Assembly: GCF_001982605.1 (NCBI RefSeq)
Contig: NZ_MLCN01000037.1
Span: 1-61,560 of the forward strand
Length of the DNA stretch: 61,560 bases
From: Alkanindiges hydrocarboniclasticus
Lineage (GTDB): Bacteria; Pseudomonadota; Gammaproteobacteria; Pseudomonadales; Moraxellaceae
Reading direction: 5' to 3'
Below, one piece after another: positions 16,275 to 28,741 of the stretch. Under the pieces are notes generated by a model. The model did not search any database. It saw nothing but the letters and a program-made list of their open reading frames with translations, and was not told where the DNA came from. The translations under genes and the position numbers were made by a program. The number at the start of each line of letters is the position of its first letter. Position 1 is the stretch's first letter.

Positions 16275-16691
16275 TTATGCACGGTTTTTCAGCTTGCGCA
16301 AGGTTTCCAGCTGGGCGGCGGTTTCAGCCAGTGCAGCCATCGCCGCACCAGTATCCAGCTCACCACGCTGGTTTTCCAGCAAGGTTTCAGCCTGTTTGCG
16401 TGCGTCCAGAATCGCGGCTTCATCAAGATCACCGGCACGGACAGCGGTATCAGCCAATACAGTTACTACATGCGGTTGTACTTCAAGAACACCACCCGAT
16501 ACATAGATCACTTCTTCTGTACCGTTTTCCAGTTGCACACGAATTGGGCCTGGTTGAAGCAAGGTGACCAGTGGCGCATGGCCGGGTAGAATACCCAGCT
16601 CACCACCTGCACCTTTTGCAATAAGCATGGACACCGCACCTGAATAGATAGATTCCTTAACGCTTACCACATCACATTGCATCACTGCCAT
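16275..16691 (-). CDS. atpC: ATP synthase F1 epsilon subunit
   Basis: 138 residues. N-terminal beta-sandwich (MQCDVVSVKESIYSGAVSML, GELGILPGHAPLVTLLQPGP, YVSGGVLEVQPHVVTVLADTA) and C-terminal helical hairpin (DLDEAAILDARKQAETLLE). Part of the rotor stalk and an inhibitor of ATP hydrolysis. Last gene of the atp operon, with a terminator behind it. Confidence 0.97.
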   Translation of the reverse strand: MAVMQCDVVSVKESIYSGAVSMLIAKGAGGELGILPGHAPLVTLLQPGPIRVQLENGTEEVIYVSGGVLEVQPHVVTVLADTAVRAGDLDEAAILDARKQAETLLENQRGELDTGAAMAALAETAAQLETLRKLKNRA

Positions 16692-16718
16692 GAGATCATC
16701 TCCTTAACTCAGCGTTAC

Positions 16719-18128
<1,410 letters not shown>

Positions 18129-18142
18129 TCAAATTAAAAATG

Positions 18143-19012
18143 TTAAACGGCAGCGGCACCACCGACGATCTCGGAAATTTCCCGGGTAATCGCGGCTTGA
18201 CGCAGCTTGTTATAAATAAGTTGCAAGCTCTTGATCAGCTCGCCCGCATTATCAGTTGCCGCTTTCATGGCAATCATACGGGCAGCCTGCTCGGAAGCAA
18301 TGTTCTCTACCACGCCCTGATATACCATGGACTCGATGTAACGTACCAACAAGCCATTGAGTAATACATTGGCTTCTGGCTCATACAGATAATCCCAGCC
18401 ATAGCTGCGATTGAGCTGCTCGCCTTCGTTACTGGTTGCCAAAGGTACCAACTGATCAATCTGGGGCTTTTGGGTCATGGCATTGATAAACTTGTTGGAC
18501 ACCAGATAAACACGGTCAATTTCGCCGCGATCAAAGGCATCCAGCATAACCTGCACAGACCCTGTCAACTGTTCCATGCCTGGCGCATCGCCCACTTGCG
18601 TGGTTACACCCAGCACCTTGCCGCCATAATTTTTGAAAAACGTAACCGCTTTTTGACCGATTAATGCAAATTGAACGTCAATCGATTGTTCCTGCTGGGT
18701 CTTAACGTGCTGGATCACACGCTTGAACAGGTTGATATTCAAACCACCTGCCAGACCACGATCTGAAGAAACAATAATATAGCCAACGCGTTTTACCGGG
18801 CGCTCAACCATATAACGATGTTTATATTCAGGATTTGCTTGCACTAAATGGGCAATCACACGGCGCATATTTTCGGCATAAGGACGGCCCTGCGACATAC
18901 GCTCCTGCGCACGACGCATTTTACTGGCAGCCACAAGTTGCATCGCACGCGTAATCTTTTGCGTGCTCTTGATACTGGCTACCTTGGCGCGAATTTCTTT
19001 TAAACTTGCCAT
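18143..19012 (-). CDS. atpG: ATP synthase F1 gamma subunit
   Basis: 289 residues: central rotor shaft. N-terminal helix [20 protein letters not shown] with MKMVA-like MQLVAASKM, the Rossmann-like middle ([17 protein letters not shown]), and C-terminal coiled-coil helix ending [20 protein letters not shown], which fits the alpha3-beta3 cavity. Typical length. Confidence 0.97.
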   Translation of the reverse strand: MASLKEIRAKVASIKSTQKITRAMQLVAASKMRRAQERMSQGRPYAENMRRVIAHLVQANPEYKHRYMVERPVKRVGYIIVSSDRGLAGGLNINLFKRVIQHVKTQQEQSIDVQFALIGQKAVTFFKNYGGKVLGVTTQVGDAPGMEQLTGSVQVMLDAFDRGEIDRVYLVSNKFINAMTQKPQIDQLVPLATSNEGEQLNRSYGWDYLYEPEANVLLNGLLVRYIESMVYQGVVENIASEQAARMIAMKAATDNAGELIKSLQLIYNKLRQAAITREISEIVGGAAAV

Positions 19013-19109
19013 ACGCTTAACCTGTTATTTGAAAGATTCAGGCAAAAACCCAAACCTTCCAAATGTGATCCGTGAATCAGGAATTAACCTTCAGGGTAAA
19101 CCTTAAGGA

Positions 19110-20654
19110 TTAATAAGCCTGAGTTGCTTTGAAGCCTTCAATACCTTGCTTCAAGCCTGCTTCAATGTCGCCATTAAAGTTGGCTGTACGATCAATCTCG
19201 TCCATTAATGCACTGTGTTGAGAGCGCATATAGGCCAGCAGGGCTTCTTCAAAGTCACCGATCTTGTTTACCGGAACATCAGCCAGATAGCCTTCGTTAG
19301 AGGCATAAATGGAAACCGCCTGATCAGCAATGGAGAATGGCGCATATTGCTTTTGCTTCATCAGCTCAGTGACGCGCTGACCATGCTCCAACTGCTTGCG
19401 GGTTGCTTCGTCAAGATCAGAAGCAAACTGGGCAAATGCTGCCAGTTCACGGTACTGTGCCAGTGCGGTACGGATACCACCAGACAGTTTTTTGATAATC
19501 TTGGTTTGTGCAGCACCACCCACACGCGATACCGAAATACCGGCGTTTACCGCAGGACGTACGCCCGCGTTAAACAGTGAGGATTCCAGGAAGATCTGAC
19601 CGTCAGTAATGGAAATGACGTTGGTTGGTACGAATGCAGATACGTCACCGGCTTGGGTTTCAATGATCGGCAATGCCGTCAGGGAACCAGTCTGGCCAGT
19701 TACCGCGCCGTTGGTGAATTTTTCAACATAGGCAGCAGATACACGCGATGCACGCTCCAGCAAACGGGAGTGCAGATAGAACACGTCACCTGGGTAGGCT
19801 TCACGGCCTGGTGGACGACGCAGCAGCAGGGAAATCTGGCGATACGCCACAGCCTGCTTGGACAGGTCATCATACACAATCAGTGCATCTTCACCACGGT
19901 CACGGAAGTACTCACCCATGGTACAACCAGAGTAAGGCGCCAGGAACTGCATGGCAGCAGGCTCAGAGGCAGAGGCAGCCACCACAGTGGTGTAAGCCAG
20001 TGCACCGGATTCTTCCAGCTTGCGTACCACGTTAGCAATGGTCGATTGCTTTTGACCAATTGCCACATACACACACTTAATGCCAGAATCTTTTTGCGCG
20101 ATGATCGCGTCAATGGCCATGGCAGTTTTACCAGTCTGGCGATCACCAATGATCAGCTCACGCTGGCCACGGCCTACCGGAATCATGGTATCGACTGACT
20201 TATAACCAGTTTGTACAGGCTGATCAACACTTTGACGCCAGATTACACCAGGTGCAACCTTTTCAACGGCATCATTGACTTGAGCATTAATTGGGCCTTT
20301 GCCATCAATCGGGTTACCCAGTGCGTCAACCACACGGCCCAGCAGTTCCGGACCTACTGGAACTTCCAGTACACGGCCGGTACAGCGAACTTTCTGGCCT
20401 TCTTGCAGGCTTAAGTAGTTGCCTAATACCACAGCACCGACTGAATCTTGCTCCAGGTTCAGTGCCATTCCGTATAAGCCGCCGTCAAATTCGATCATCT
20501 CACCGTACATGGCATCAGCCAGACCGTGAATACGCACGATACCATCGGATACCATGACGATGGTACCTTCATTCCTGGCGGTCGCGCTGGTGTCCAGATC
20601 GCTGATACGCTGTTTAATGAGCGCACTGATCTCAGATGGATTCAGTTGTTGCAT
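19110..20654 (-). CDS. atpA: ATP synthase F1 alpha subunit
   Basis: 514 residues, non-catalytic nucleotide-binding subunit. P-loop [24 protein letters not shown]; signature [17 protein letters not shown]; arginine finger region in that segment. Starts [18 protein letters not shown] 97-base spacer separates it from atpG, longer than other spacers in the operon, without an obvious structure. Confidence 0.98.
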   Translation of the reverse strand: MQQLNPSEISALIKQRISDLDTSATARNEGTIVMVSDGIVRIHGLADAMYGEMIEFDGGLYGMALNLEQDSVGAVVLGNYLSLQEGQKVRCTGRVLEVPVGPELLGRVVDALGNPIDGKGPINAQVNDAVEKVAPGVIWRQSVDQPVQTGYKSVDTMIPVGRGQRELIIGDRQTGKTAMAIDAIIAQKDSGIKCVYVAIGQKQSTIANVVRKLEESGALAYTTVVAASASEPAAMQFLAPYSGCTMGEYFRDRGEDALIVYDDLSKQAVAYRQISLLLRRPPGREAYPGDVFYLHSRLLERASRVSAAYVEKFTNGAVTGQTGSLTALPIIETQAGDVSAFVPTNVISITDGQIFLESSLFNAGVRPAVNAGISVSRVGGAAQTKIIKKLSGGIRTALAQYRELAAFAQFASDLDEATRKQLEHGQRVTELMKQKQYAPFSIADQAVSIYASNEGYLADVPVNKIGDFEEALLAYMRSQHSALMDEIDRTANFNGDIEAGLKQGIEGFKATQAY

Positions 20655-20708
20655 TTGCGCTATACCTCAATATTTTTTAAGTTCTGCCTAACCGTTGGTA
20701 TTACACCA

Positions 20709-21245
20709 TTACGCGGTTAAACGAGTTCGCATTTTTTCCAGCTTAGCCTGGGCAGAATCATCAATCACCTGATCACCAGCACGAATCACCACACCTGCAA
20801 TCAGCGCAGGGTTTACAGTAACGGTCGCATCAATGCTGCTGTTGAAACGTTTTGACAAACGGTCAATCAGCAGTTGCTTTTGCTCATCCGTTAAAGCAAA
20901 GGCAGATTCGATGGTGACATCAGTCTGATTCTGGTTTTGTGCCTTTAGCTGCTCAAACTCAAGAGCAATTTCTGGCAACAGGCTTAAACGATCATTTTGC
21001 GCCAACAGGGTAATAAAGTTGGACACAGACTGATCCTGTAGCGCCGCATTGGTGTCTACAATAATCTTAACCTGTTGTTCAGGGGTCAGCTCAGGGCGAT
21101 TCAAATAAGCGGAAAATGCTTCATCTTGAACCATTGCACTTAGCAGTTGCAGCACGGTAGACCAGTGGTCTGCCATACCCTGTTCAGAGGCATAGCCAAA
21201 AGCCGCTTTGGCATAAGGCCGTGCTAACGTCAAGAGTTCAGCCAT
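20709..21245 (-). CDS. atpH: ATP synthase F1 delta subunit
   Basis: 178 residues: peripheral stalk cap (OSCP homologue). N-terminal [19 protein letters not shown] is the family hallmark; C-terminal [21 protein letters not shown] is the conserved motif. Follows atpF by 12 bases. Confidence 0.97.
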   Translation of the reverse strand: MAELLTLARPYAKAAFGYASEQGMADHWSTVLQLLSAMVQDEAFSAYLNRPELTPEQQVKIIVDTNAALQDQSVSNFITLLAQNDRLSLLPEIALEFEQLKAQNQNQTDVTIESAFALTDEQKQLLIDRLSKRFNSSIDATVTVNPALIAGVVIRAGDQVIDDSAQAKLEKMRTRLTA

Positions 21246-21257
21246 GAGTCTTCTCGC

Positions 21258-21728
21258 TTATAGTTCTGCAGCCAGTTGATTTAACATGGCAGCATGGGCT
21301 TGTTCATCAACCTGGGCTTTAAGAATCTTCTCGGCACCCGCTACTGCCAAGGCAGCAACCTGCCCGCGAAGCTGTTCACGCGCCTGATTGATTTCCTGAT
21401 CGACTGCTTCACGTGACTGCTGACGAATACGCTCACCTTCGGCGGTTGCCTGGGTACGCGCTTCTTCAACCAGCTGGGCAGCACGACGGTTCGCCTGCTC
21501 AATGAGTTGAGCTGCCTGTGCTTTTGCGGCGTCCAGTTCTTGCTTGACTTGCGCTTGTGCATTGGCAAGATCAGCTTTGGCACGCTCAGCCGCATTTAAA
21601 CCATCAGCAATCTTGCGCTGACGGTCACTAATCGCTGCGATTAGTGGTGGCCAGACAAACTTCATGCAGAATGCGACAAAAATCGCAAATGCAATGGCTT
21701 GGCCAATTAATGTGAGGTTGATATTCAT
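21258..21728 (-). CDS. atpF: ATP synthase F0 b subunit
   Basis: 156 residues: one N-terminal membrane helix ([24 protein letters not shown]) then a long charged Ala/Gln-rich right-handed coiled coil forming the stator stalk. Same length as E. coli AtpF. Confidence 0.97.
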   Translation of the reverse strand: MNINLTLIGQAIAFAIFVAFCMKFVWPPLIAAISDRQRKIADGLNAAERAKADLANAQAQVKQELDAAKAQAAQLIEQANRRAAQLVEEARTQATAEGERIRQQSREAVDQEINQAREQLRGQVAALAVAGAEKILKAQVDEQAHAAMLNQLAAEL

Positions 21729-21763
21729 TGCAATTCCTCAATGATGAATTTGGGAATTAAGAA

Positions 21764-22124
<361 letters not shown>

Positions 22125-22128
22125 AACA

Positions 22129-23079
<951 letters not shown>

Positions 23080-23183
23080 TCATCTCGTCACAATCCCAAA
23101 GAATTTCTTGTTACCTAAATCACAACTCTAAAAAACTCAGCACCCGCATGGTGTTACCTGACATTCTGCATTCAAGAACCAGG

Positions 23184-23582
23184 CTATTTTTTAGCCTGCC
23201 GGCGTGTTGCCCAGAGGGGGTATAGCCACGCTACGGCTTGCACCAGTACAAAACCACCCAGCAGGGCTGGCATTGACAGGGGTGAAACACTGCGAAAAAT
23301 TACAATAAAACCAACAATAACAATAACAAACTTGCCTATCATTCCTTTATACATTGCGCCTAAAATCTGCTTTGAGGCACGGGCACCTGCCTGACGAAAG
23401 GCCTGCCAGGCAAAATAGGCACTGCCTATCCAGCACAGCAAGGCACCCAAGCCTGCACTCTGGGCTGCAACCCATCCGGCAATACAATAGGCCAGCAATG
23501 ATGAAATGGGTATTACAACTGCCTGAGCAATCGTCAGGCCTCGTGCTAGACGTCGATCAACCAGTACAGTGGGCTGATGCAT
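23184..23582 (-). CDS. atpI: ATP synthase assembly protein I
   Basis: 132 residues with four hydrophobic segments, first gene of the operon. AtpI helps c-ring assembly. Motifs: RGLTIAQAVVIPISSLLAYC, GALLCWIGSAYFAWQAFRQAGA and GMIGKFVIVIVGFIVIF, as expected for AtpI (E. coli 126). ATG 23582 is preferred; a GTG at 23633 lengthens it by 17 residues but lacks a ribosome site. Confidence 0.9.
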   Translation of the reverse strand: MHQPTVLVDRRLARGLTIAQAVVIPISSLLAYCIAGWVAAQSAGLGALLCWIGSAYFAWQAFRQAGARASKQILGAMYKGMIGKFVIVIVGFIVIFRSVSPLSMPALLGGFVLVQAVAWLYPLWATRRQAKK

Positions 23583-23688
23583 AATGAATCTTCTGGCTAC
23601 GGTTGAATACACACTGGCAGGTTCGACCGACACTAAAATTTAAAGCAGAACCTGACAAAATTTGACCACAATACTTTTAAGCGCGAGC

Positions 23689-23717
23689 ATTATAGTGGTG
23701 CAAACCCAAACATGCAA
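23689..23717 (-). promoter_or_regulatory. Putative sigma-70 promoter of the atp operon
   Basis: On the minus strand TTGCAT (23712-23717) and a perfect TATAAT (23689-23694) are 17 bases apart, about 105 bases before atpI. Confidence 0.55.
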
Positions 23718-23802
23718 TCAGTTCCATATCGGCAAGCATTGTATTTTAGTATGAATCCGATAGGCGAAAAGGCCTGCTTTTATTTGCCAATTTAAGTTTA
23801 GG

Positions 23803-24723
23803 TTAAGTTTTGACGCAAACCGCTATATCTTGTGCCAGTTTTTGCCAGCCAACCACAAAATCTTGTTCACCACTCATGATTTCATCAATGGTCTGTACTT
23901 TTACCGGGTGCAGCCGCTTGAGTGTGGCCGGATCTGCATGACCTTCAGCCAGCAAACACATGGGGTATATGGTGCCATTTTTTAGCTGTGGCCGCTGTTG
24001 TTGCAGCCAGGCCAGTTGTCGGATCGTAGGTGGCAGATCATGTTCAACAGTTAAACTACCCTTAAAATTGAGGTTTAAGCTGCGCTCCAGATACTGGTAG
24101 GCATCATGGTAGGCCCAGTATGGTCTGGCCACCGGTGAACGATACTGATTGGCCTGTGCCATCAACCGTTGGCCAAAGGCTTGTGCATTGTGCTGGTAAC
24201 GGCTGGCATACTGTGGAAACTGGCGCGCCCGTACTGCTGCAATGGCGTGCGCAATGCCCACGGCATTGGCAGGTTCAAGCCATAAGTGGGGATCTAGTGA
24301 GTTGGCAAAAATCTTGCCCTGTGCATCACGCAACGGCAGACGCTTAAATGCCTTCAGGTCAAACAGGGCCATTGCATTGGGCTGGCCTTTTAGCACCGAT
24401 GCCAGGGGGGCTTCATATTGCGCGCCAAACCACAGTACAAAATTGGCTTGCTTTAAGCGCTGGCGGTCCGCAGGGCGTAACTGCACATCATGGCCGGACT
24501 GGTTAGGCGGTAGTAGCAGTACCGGTTTTTCAATACCTTGGGTTACTGCCTGTGCAATCAGGTATAACGGATGGGTGGTGACTACCATGCCCGTAACAGG
24601 AAGGCCTGAACCCGAGGACGCTGCCGTGCTTTGCCCTGAAGGTGCCCGTGTTGCGGCAAGGCTGCTGTTTAAGCTCAGGGAATTGAAGCTTAACACCAGT
24701 AAGGCAATGACTAAAAAGCGCAT
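23803..24723 (-). CDS. znuA: Zinc ABC transporter, periplasmic zinc-binding protein
   Basis: 306 residues with a signal peptide (LVIALLVLSFNSLSLNSSLAA). Cluster A-1/9 solute-binding protein. Zn ligands: His in VVTTHPLYLIAQ, His in DPHLWLEPANAV, and His in YWAYHDAYQYLE; the His-rich charged loop typical of many ZnuA is absent (LPPNQSGHDVQLRP is what remains). A Cys pair is near the C-terminus (MCLLAEG, AVCVKT), fitting ZnuA over MntC. Divergent from zur-znuCB with a Zur-box-like palindrome between. Confidence 0.9.
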   Translation of the reverse strand: MRFLVIALLVLSFNSLSLNSSLAATRAPSGQSTAASSGSGLPVTGMVVTTHPLYLIAQAVTQGIEKPVLLLPPNQSGHDVQLRPADRQRLKQANFVLWFGAQYEAPLASVLKGQPNAMALFDLKAFKRLPLRDAQGKIFANSLDPHLWLEPANAVGIAHAIAAVRARQFPQYASRYQHNAQAFGQRLMAQANQYRSPVARPYWAYHDAYQYLERSLNLNFKGSLTVEHDLPPTIRQLAWLQQQRPQLKNGTIYPMCLLAEGHADPATLKRLHPVKVQTIDEIMSGEQDFVVGWQKLAQDIAVCVKT

Positions 24724-24794
24724 ATCTTCCTCAAGCTACCTGCTGGTTTTACCTCAGCTTAAGGCAGTGAAATCTTAGTGAATTAAAGGGTAGC

Positions 24795-24811
24795 ATGTTA
24801 TACTATTACGT
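24795..24811. promoter_or_regulatory. Zur-box-like palindrome
   Basis: ATGTTATACTATTACGT; the core GTTATA-C-TATTAC is palindromic with one mismatch and resembles the gammaproteobacterial Zur consensus (TGTTATAnTATAACA). It lies between divergent znuA and zur and could control both. Confidence 0.65.
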
Positions 24812-24914
24812 TTACTAAAAAAGCAACTGCCGTTTTTGTACTACAGCTTTTTTTATCAATAGTATGTGACAGGCAGGCTGGCTTTAATATTAATGGTTGC
24901 CCAAGGAGGCGCGC

Positions 24915-25418
24915 ATGAGCACCTGTTCCCATATGCATGATGATGCACTGCATGGCGTTCATCAGGCGGCCGATGACCAGCAGGCTATTGCGCAGCGCTT
25001 GCTGGAAGCTGAGCAGGCCTGTAGCAGTACAGGTTCGCGCCTGACTCCCTTGCGCCGTGAGGTGCTGGAACTGATTCTGCTGGCCAATACGCCGATTGGT
25101 GCCTATGATCTTTTGGCCAGAATGAAACGGGAGAGTGAACGTCCGGCAGCACCCCCTACAGTTTACCGTACTCTGGAATTTTTGTTGGAACAGGGCTTTA
25201 TTCACCGGCTGGCTTCCATTAATGCCTATATTCCCTGCTGTCATCCGCGTGCCGGGCATCAGGCGGCTTTCCTGATTTGCCAGAACTGTCATCAGGTACA
25301 GGAAACCTCGGCCAGCCCCCTAATGGACAGTCTGGCTGAGGTAGCGGCCAGCGGTGGCTTTACCGCACAGCACAGCATGATTGAAATTGCCGGGCTATGC
25401 CAGAATTGCCAATCATGA
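24915..25418 (+). CDS. zur: Zinc uptake regulator, Fur family
   Basis: 167 residues. Winged helix followed by a dimerisation domain. SRLTPLRREVLELILLANTPIGAYDLL and PPTVYRTLEFLLEQGFIHRL form the Fur-family DNA-binding core. Structural zinc Cys pairs: FLICQNCHQ and LCQNCQS; regulatory-site His/Cys in CCHPRAGHQAAF. N-terminus is His-rich. ATG 24915 has AAGGAGG 5 bases ahead. Translationally coupled to znuC (ATGA overlap). Represses zinc uptake when zinc is replete. Confidence 0.93.
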   Translation: MSTCSHMHDDALHGVHQAADDQQAIAQRLLEAEQACSSTGSRLTPLRREVLELILLANTPIGAYDLLARMKRESERPAAPPTVYRTLEFLLEQGFIHRLASINAYIPCCHPRAGHQAAFLICQNCHQVQETSASPLMDSLAEVAASGGFTAQHSMIEIAGLCQNCQS

Positions 25419-26179
25419 CTGTCCCGCCCCTCATCCAGCTTAATAACATTTCGGTGCAGTTTGAGCAGCGTTCAGTGCTTAAGCAGGTTGACCTTGAAAT
25501 TGCGCCACAGGAAATCGTGAGCCTGATTGGCCCCAATGGTGCAGGCAAGTCCACACTGGTAAAGGTGATTCTGGGTATTCAGCGTATTGGCGCAGGCCAG
25601 CTGATCCGCAAGCCCGCTCTTAAAATTGGCTACGTGCCGCAGCGCTTTAATCCGTCCAGCAGCCTGCCATTACGAGTGATGGATTTGCTGGAAGTTCCCT
25701 ACTGCAAGCCCGATTTTTTACAGCAGATTGTGGGCGAAACCGGTATTGCGCATTTACTCAAGCGTCAGGTGCAGCAATTGTCCGGTGGTGAGCGTCAACG
25801 GGTCTTGCTGGCGCGGGCCCTATTGAAAAATCCACAGTTACTGGTGCTGGATGAACCCATGCAAGGGCTGGATATTCAGTCGGAAACCGAGCTGTATGCC
25901 TATGTACGTACCTTGCCTGAGCGTTATGGCTGTGCCGTACTGATGGTATCGCATGATTTGCAATGGGTGATGCAGGGCACCCAGCGCGTGGTCTGCCTGA
26001 ACCATCATATTTGCTGTAGCGGCTCGCCCAGTGATATTCAGCAGCATCCGGCTTATCAGGAATTGTTTGGCAGCCAGCGCATTATGTATCAGCATCACCA
26101 TGACCACTGTGTGCATGGTGAAGTCACCCATAACCAGTGTGGTAGCACGCCGCATATTCACCCTGAACCTGAACTGTAA
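25415..26179 (+). CDS. znuC: Zinc ABC transporter ATP-binding protein
   Basis: 254 residues. Walker A GPNGAGKSTL; Q-loop YVPQRFNP; ABC signature QLSGGERQRVLLARALL; Walker B LLVLDEPMQGLD; H-loop SHDLQW. The C-terminus is rich in His and Cys (HHHDHCVHGEVTHNQC), a metal-binding tail seen in ZnuC. ATG 25415 overlaps the zur stop (ATGA). An upstream in-frame ATG at 25397 is possible. Confidence 0.93.
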   Translation: MTVPPLIQLNNISVQFEQRSVLKQVDLEIAPQEIVSLIGPNGAGKSTLVKVILGIQRIGAGQLIRKPALKIGYVPQRFNPSSSLPLRVMDLLEVPYCKPDFLQQIVGETGIAHLLKRQVQQLSGGERQRVLLARALLKNPQLLVLDEPMQGLDIQSETELYAYVRTLPERYGCAVLMVSHDLQWVMQGTQRVVCLNHHICCSGSPSDIQQHPAYQELFGSQRIMYQHHHDHCVHGEVTHNQCGSTPHIHPEPEL

Positions 26180-26196
26180 AATGGACAAACTTTAAG

Positions 26197-27003
26197 ATGG
26201 ATTGGCTGATTTTATTGGCTCCGGCCTGGGTTATGGGGGGCTTGCTGGCGTTTTTAACTGCACCGCTGGGTTGCCTGATGTTGTGGCGACGCATGGCATT
26301 TTTTGCCGATACCATGGCGCATGGCACCCTGCTGGGCATTGCCATGGCGGCGTTTCTGGGCCTGCCCTTGTGGCTTGGCGTTGGCTGCCTGTCTGTCTTG
26401 CTGGTGGCAATTTTGTGGATATTGCATGATGCCCGCTTGCCCAGTGATGCCCTGCTGGCACTATGTTCCTCGGCCCTGCTCTGTAGTGGCCTCCTGTTCA
26501 TTCAATACTTGCCAACCCTGCGGCCTGAATTGCTCAGCTACCTGTTTGGTGACTTACTGTCGCTGGACTGGCCGGATATTCCGGGTCTGACTGCGGCAGT
26601 TGTGGCTGGGGTACTGGTGCTGCTATATAACTGGCGTCATCAGTTGCGCTTGGTGACTGATGCCGATATTGCTAGCAGTGAAGGGGCTAAAGCGGGCCTG
26701 CAACGGCTGGTTTTCATGTTATTACTGGCCTTGTTTACCGTACTGGCCTTACGGGCTGTGGGTTCGCTACTCATGGGCGCGCTGCTGATTATTCCGGCAT
26801 TAACGGCACGCCTACTGGCACATTCGCCTAGGCAAATGGTGCTATGGGCGTTTGTCTGGGCACAAGTGGGCATTGCCGGAGGGCTTTGGGGTAGCGTGTG
26901 GCTAAATAGCTCAACTGGCCTTGCGATTGTCCTGTGTATGGCAGCCTGTTTTGCCCTGATTTTTCTGGGCCAGAAAACCTTGCGCCACTTAAAGCTGATT
27001 TAA
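26197..27003 (+). CDS. znuB: Zinc ABC transporter permease
   Basis: 268 residues, ABC-3 family permease with about eight membrane segments. Conserved GCLMLWRRMAFFADTMAHGTLLG at the start (the ABC-3 'S-HA' loop) and LRAVGSLLMGALLIIPALTARLL in the coupling region. 17 bases after znuC. Completes znuABC-zur. Confidence 0.93.
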   Translation: MDWLILLAPAWVMGGLLAFLTAPLGCLMLWRRMAFFADTMAHGTLLGIAMAAFLGLPLWLGVGCLSVLLVAILWILHDARLPSDALLALCSSALLCSGLLFIQYLPTLRPELLSYLFGDLLSLDWPDIPGLTAAVVAGVLVLLYNWRHQLRLVTDADIASSEGAKAGLQRLVFMLLLALFTVLALRAVGSLLMGALLIIPALTARLLAHSPRQMVLWAFVWAQVGIAGGLWGSVWLNSSTGLAIVLCMAACFALIFLGQKTLRHLKLI

Positions 27004-27163
27004 GCCAAATGCCCTGTATAACATGTCCTTTATTGATAATAGTATTTTGATTAAAAGGGGTTGGTTGCAGAATTTTTCATCGGCACTACCTTAATAGACG
27101 GATGATCAAACTACCTTTTCAGATCAAAACTGACCGGCTCAAAACTGCCTAGACCAAGGCTGG

Positions 27164-27187
27164 CCAGTGTAAGCACTGGTTTGCTTA
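27164..27187 (+). terminator. Possible terminator after znuB
   Basis: CCAGTG-TAAG-CACTGG followed by TTTGCTT. A short stem with a weak T run, 160 bases after znuB and 37 bases before the peroxidase gene; could equally act in that leader. Confidence 0.4.
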
Positions 27188-27223
27188 AAACCTGTTATTT
27201 TAAAATTAGGAGTCTTGCCTGCC

Positions 27224-28147
27224 ATGCCAGCACAATCGGTAATCTTGCCCTTACCTTCGGTTCATGCCCGCTTTCTGGTGATTAAAACCCAACAGCTGGA
27301 GGTGGCACGCATTAAGGCGCAACTCCAGCATTTTCTGGATACCCGTGACCGCCTGCTGACCCAGCACACCCACCAGAATATCAAGGTCGCGATTGCGTTT
27401 GGGCCGGAACTATGGGCACGGCTGCATAACAAAATGCCGCCTAACTTTAGTCCATTGCAGGAAATTACTGGCGCAGCCTTTGATATGCCGGTGGTGCCTG
27501 CTGATATTTTCATTCACATTGCCAGTGAGCGTGCCGACATTTGCTTTATTCTGGCGCAGGCTGCTTTGCAGGGTATCCGTAATGATGTCAAGGTAGTGGA
27601 TGAAATCACCAGCTTCCGTTATATCGATAACCGTGATTTAACCGGCTTTATTGATGGTACGGAAAACCCGCAAATGGCTGATGAGCGCGCCGAAGTGGCT
27701 TTACTGCCAGAAGAGAGTGGTGTGTTTTGCGAAGGCAGTTTTATTTTTGCCCAGCGTTTTGTACATGATCTGGATAAATGGAACAAACTGCGCACTACCG
27801 CACAGGAAGATGTATTTGGCCGCACCAAGCTGGACAGTGTCGAACTGCCGGATGACATCAAGCCCAAGAATGCGCATATTTCCCGGGTAGTGATTGAAGA
27901 AGACGGCGAAGAACTGGAAATTGTGCGTCACAGCCTGCCCTATGGCGATGCCAGTGGTGACATGGGGCTGTTTTTTGTGGCTTATACCAATGACTTAAAT
28001 ATTATTAACCGGATGCTGGCGCGGATGCATGGCAAAACCGAAGATGGTTTGCATGACCGCTTGCTACACTTTACCAAGCCGGTGAATGGCGCCTACTTTT
28101 TTGCACCCTCGCAGGAATTGCTGGAACAGATACTGGAAGCTGACTAA
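27224..28147 (+). CDS. Dye-decolourising (Dyp)-type heme peroxidase
   Basis: 307 residues of the YfeX-like class B Dyp family. The family motif GxxDG is GFIDGTENP, with distal Asp144; the proximal heme His is in HISRVVIEEDG or RHSLPYGD (RHS); distal Arg is in the VRHSLPYG...region. No Tat or Sec signal, so cytoplasmic. Oxidises porphyrinogens and dyes with peroxide; physiological role debated. ATG 27224 has AGGAG 11 bases ahead; the TTG at 27215 is too close. A perfect palindromic terminator follows. Confidence 0.9.
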   Translation: MPAQSVILPLPSVHARFLVIKTQQLEVARIKAQLQHFLDTRDRLLTQHTHQNIKVAIAFGPELWARLHNKMPPNFSPLQEITGAAFDMPVVPADIFIHIASERADICFILAQAALQGIRNDVKVVDEITSFRYIDNRDLTGFIDGTENPQMADERAEVALLPEESGVFCEGSFIFAQRFVHDLDKWNKLRTTAQEDVFGRTKLDSVELPDDIKPKNAHISRVVIEEDGEELEIVRHSLPYGDASGDMGLFFVAYTNDLNIINRMLARMHGKTEDGLHDRLLHFTKPVNGAYFFAPSQELLEQILEAD

Positions 28148-28165
28148 CTTTAGCGTACTGTTAAG

Positions 28166-28198
28166 CAAAAAAAGGACAGCAATTGCTGTCCTTTTTAT
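28166..28198 (+). terminator. Bidirectional terminator
   Basis: Perfect palindrome AAAGGACAGC-AATT-GCTGTCCTTT flanked by A and T runs. It serves the peroxidase (plus) and the convergent DUF2798 gene (minus). Confidence 0.88.
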
Positions 28199-28229
28199 TT
28201 AAAGGTTTTTTAAAGCGCAAGTGCTGGCC

Positions 28230-28517
28230 TTATGGCTGCGGTGACTGCACAAACAACAAGGTAAAGCGCCGCGCAACTGGCAATACAACCAATACGGTGG
28301 GAAAGGCCACAATCCATGAAATCAGCCAGGTACCCAGCCAGATTCCCAGCAAGTCAGGCTGTAGGCCCAAACTTTTCAGGGTACTGATCAGGGAAACGAT
28401 GGCGCTCATCATGCCAGATAAAATCAGCGGCATAATGACCGCCATATAACGGGCAGGCAATTTTTTAAATTTTGACGCTGGTGTGATCATTACTGGTTTT
28501 TTTGGGGTTAATGCCAT
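28230..28517 (-). CDS. DUF2798 membrane protein
   Basis: 95 residues with two hydrophobic helices. FKKLPARYMAVIMPLILSGMMSAIVS and DLLGIWLGTWLISWIVAFPTVLVVLPVARR fit the DUF2798 family (RYA/V start, W..W..A.P PV..R). Function unknown; inner membrane. Confidence 0.82.
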   Translation of the reverse strand: MALTPKKPVMITPASKFKKLPARYMAVIMPLILSGMMSAIVSLISTLKSLGLQPDLLGIWLGTWLISWIVAFPTVLVVLPVARRFTLLFVQSPQP

Positions 28518-28741
28518 TTTAATGCTCCATAACCGCTTTAATCATTCATACGTTGATTCACGTAAACGTTTACGGCAATTGAGAGATTGCACGCCCACTA
28601 TAATGTTATTATCCAAAAAAAGATATATCTATTTCTAGAGTAAAGTTAGAGGAGTTTTGCTGCTGTGTCAGACGAGACTGCCCTTTTTTACGCCAGATTT
28701 GCTATATTGTGCAGCTTTCCGTTTTTGCATTTTGATCACTT

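Noticed and set aside
19653-20198. 181-residue plus-strand ORF opposite atpA
   Set aside because: Shadow of the strongly conserved atpA frame; its sequence has no family resemblance and no ribosome site.
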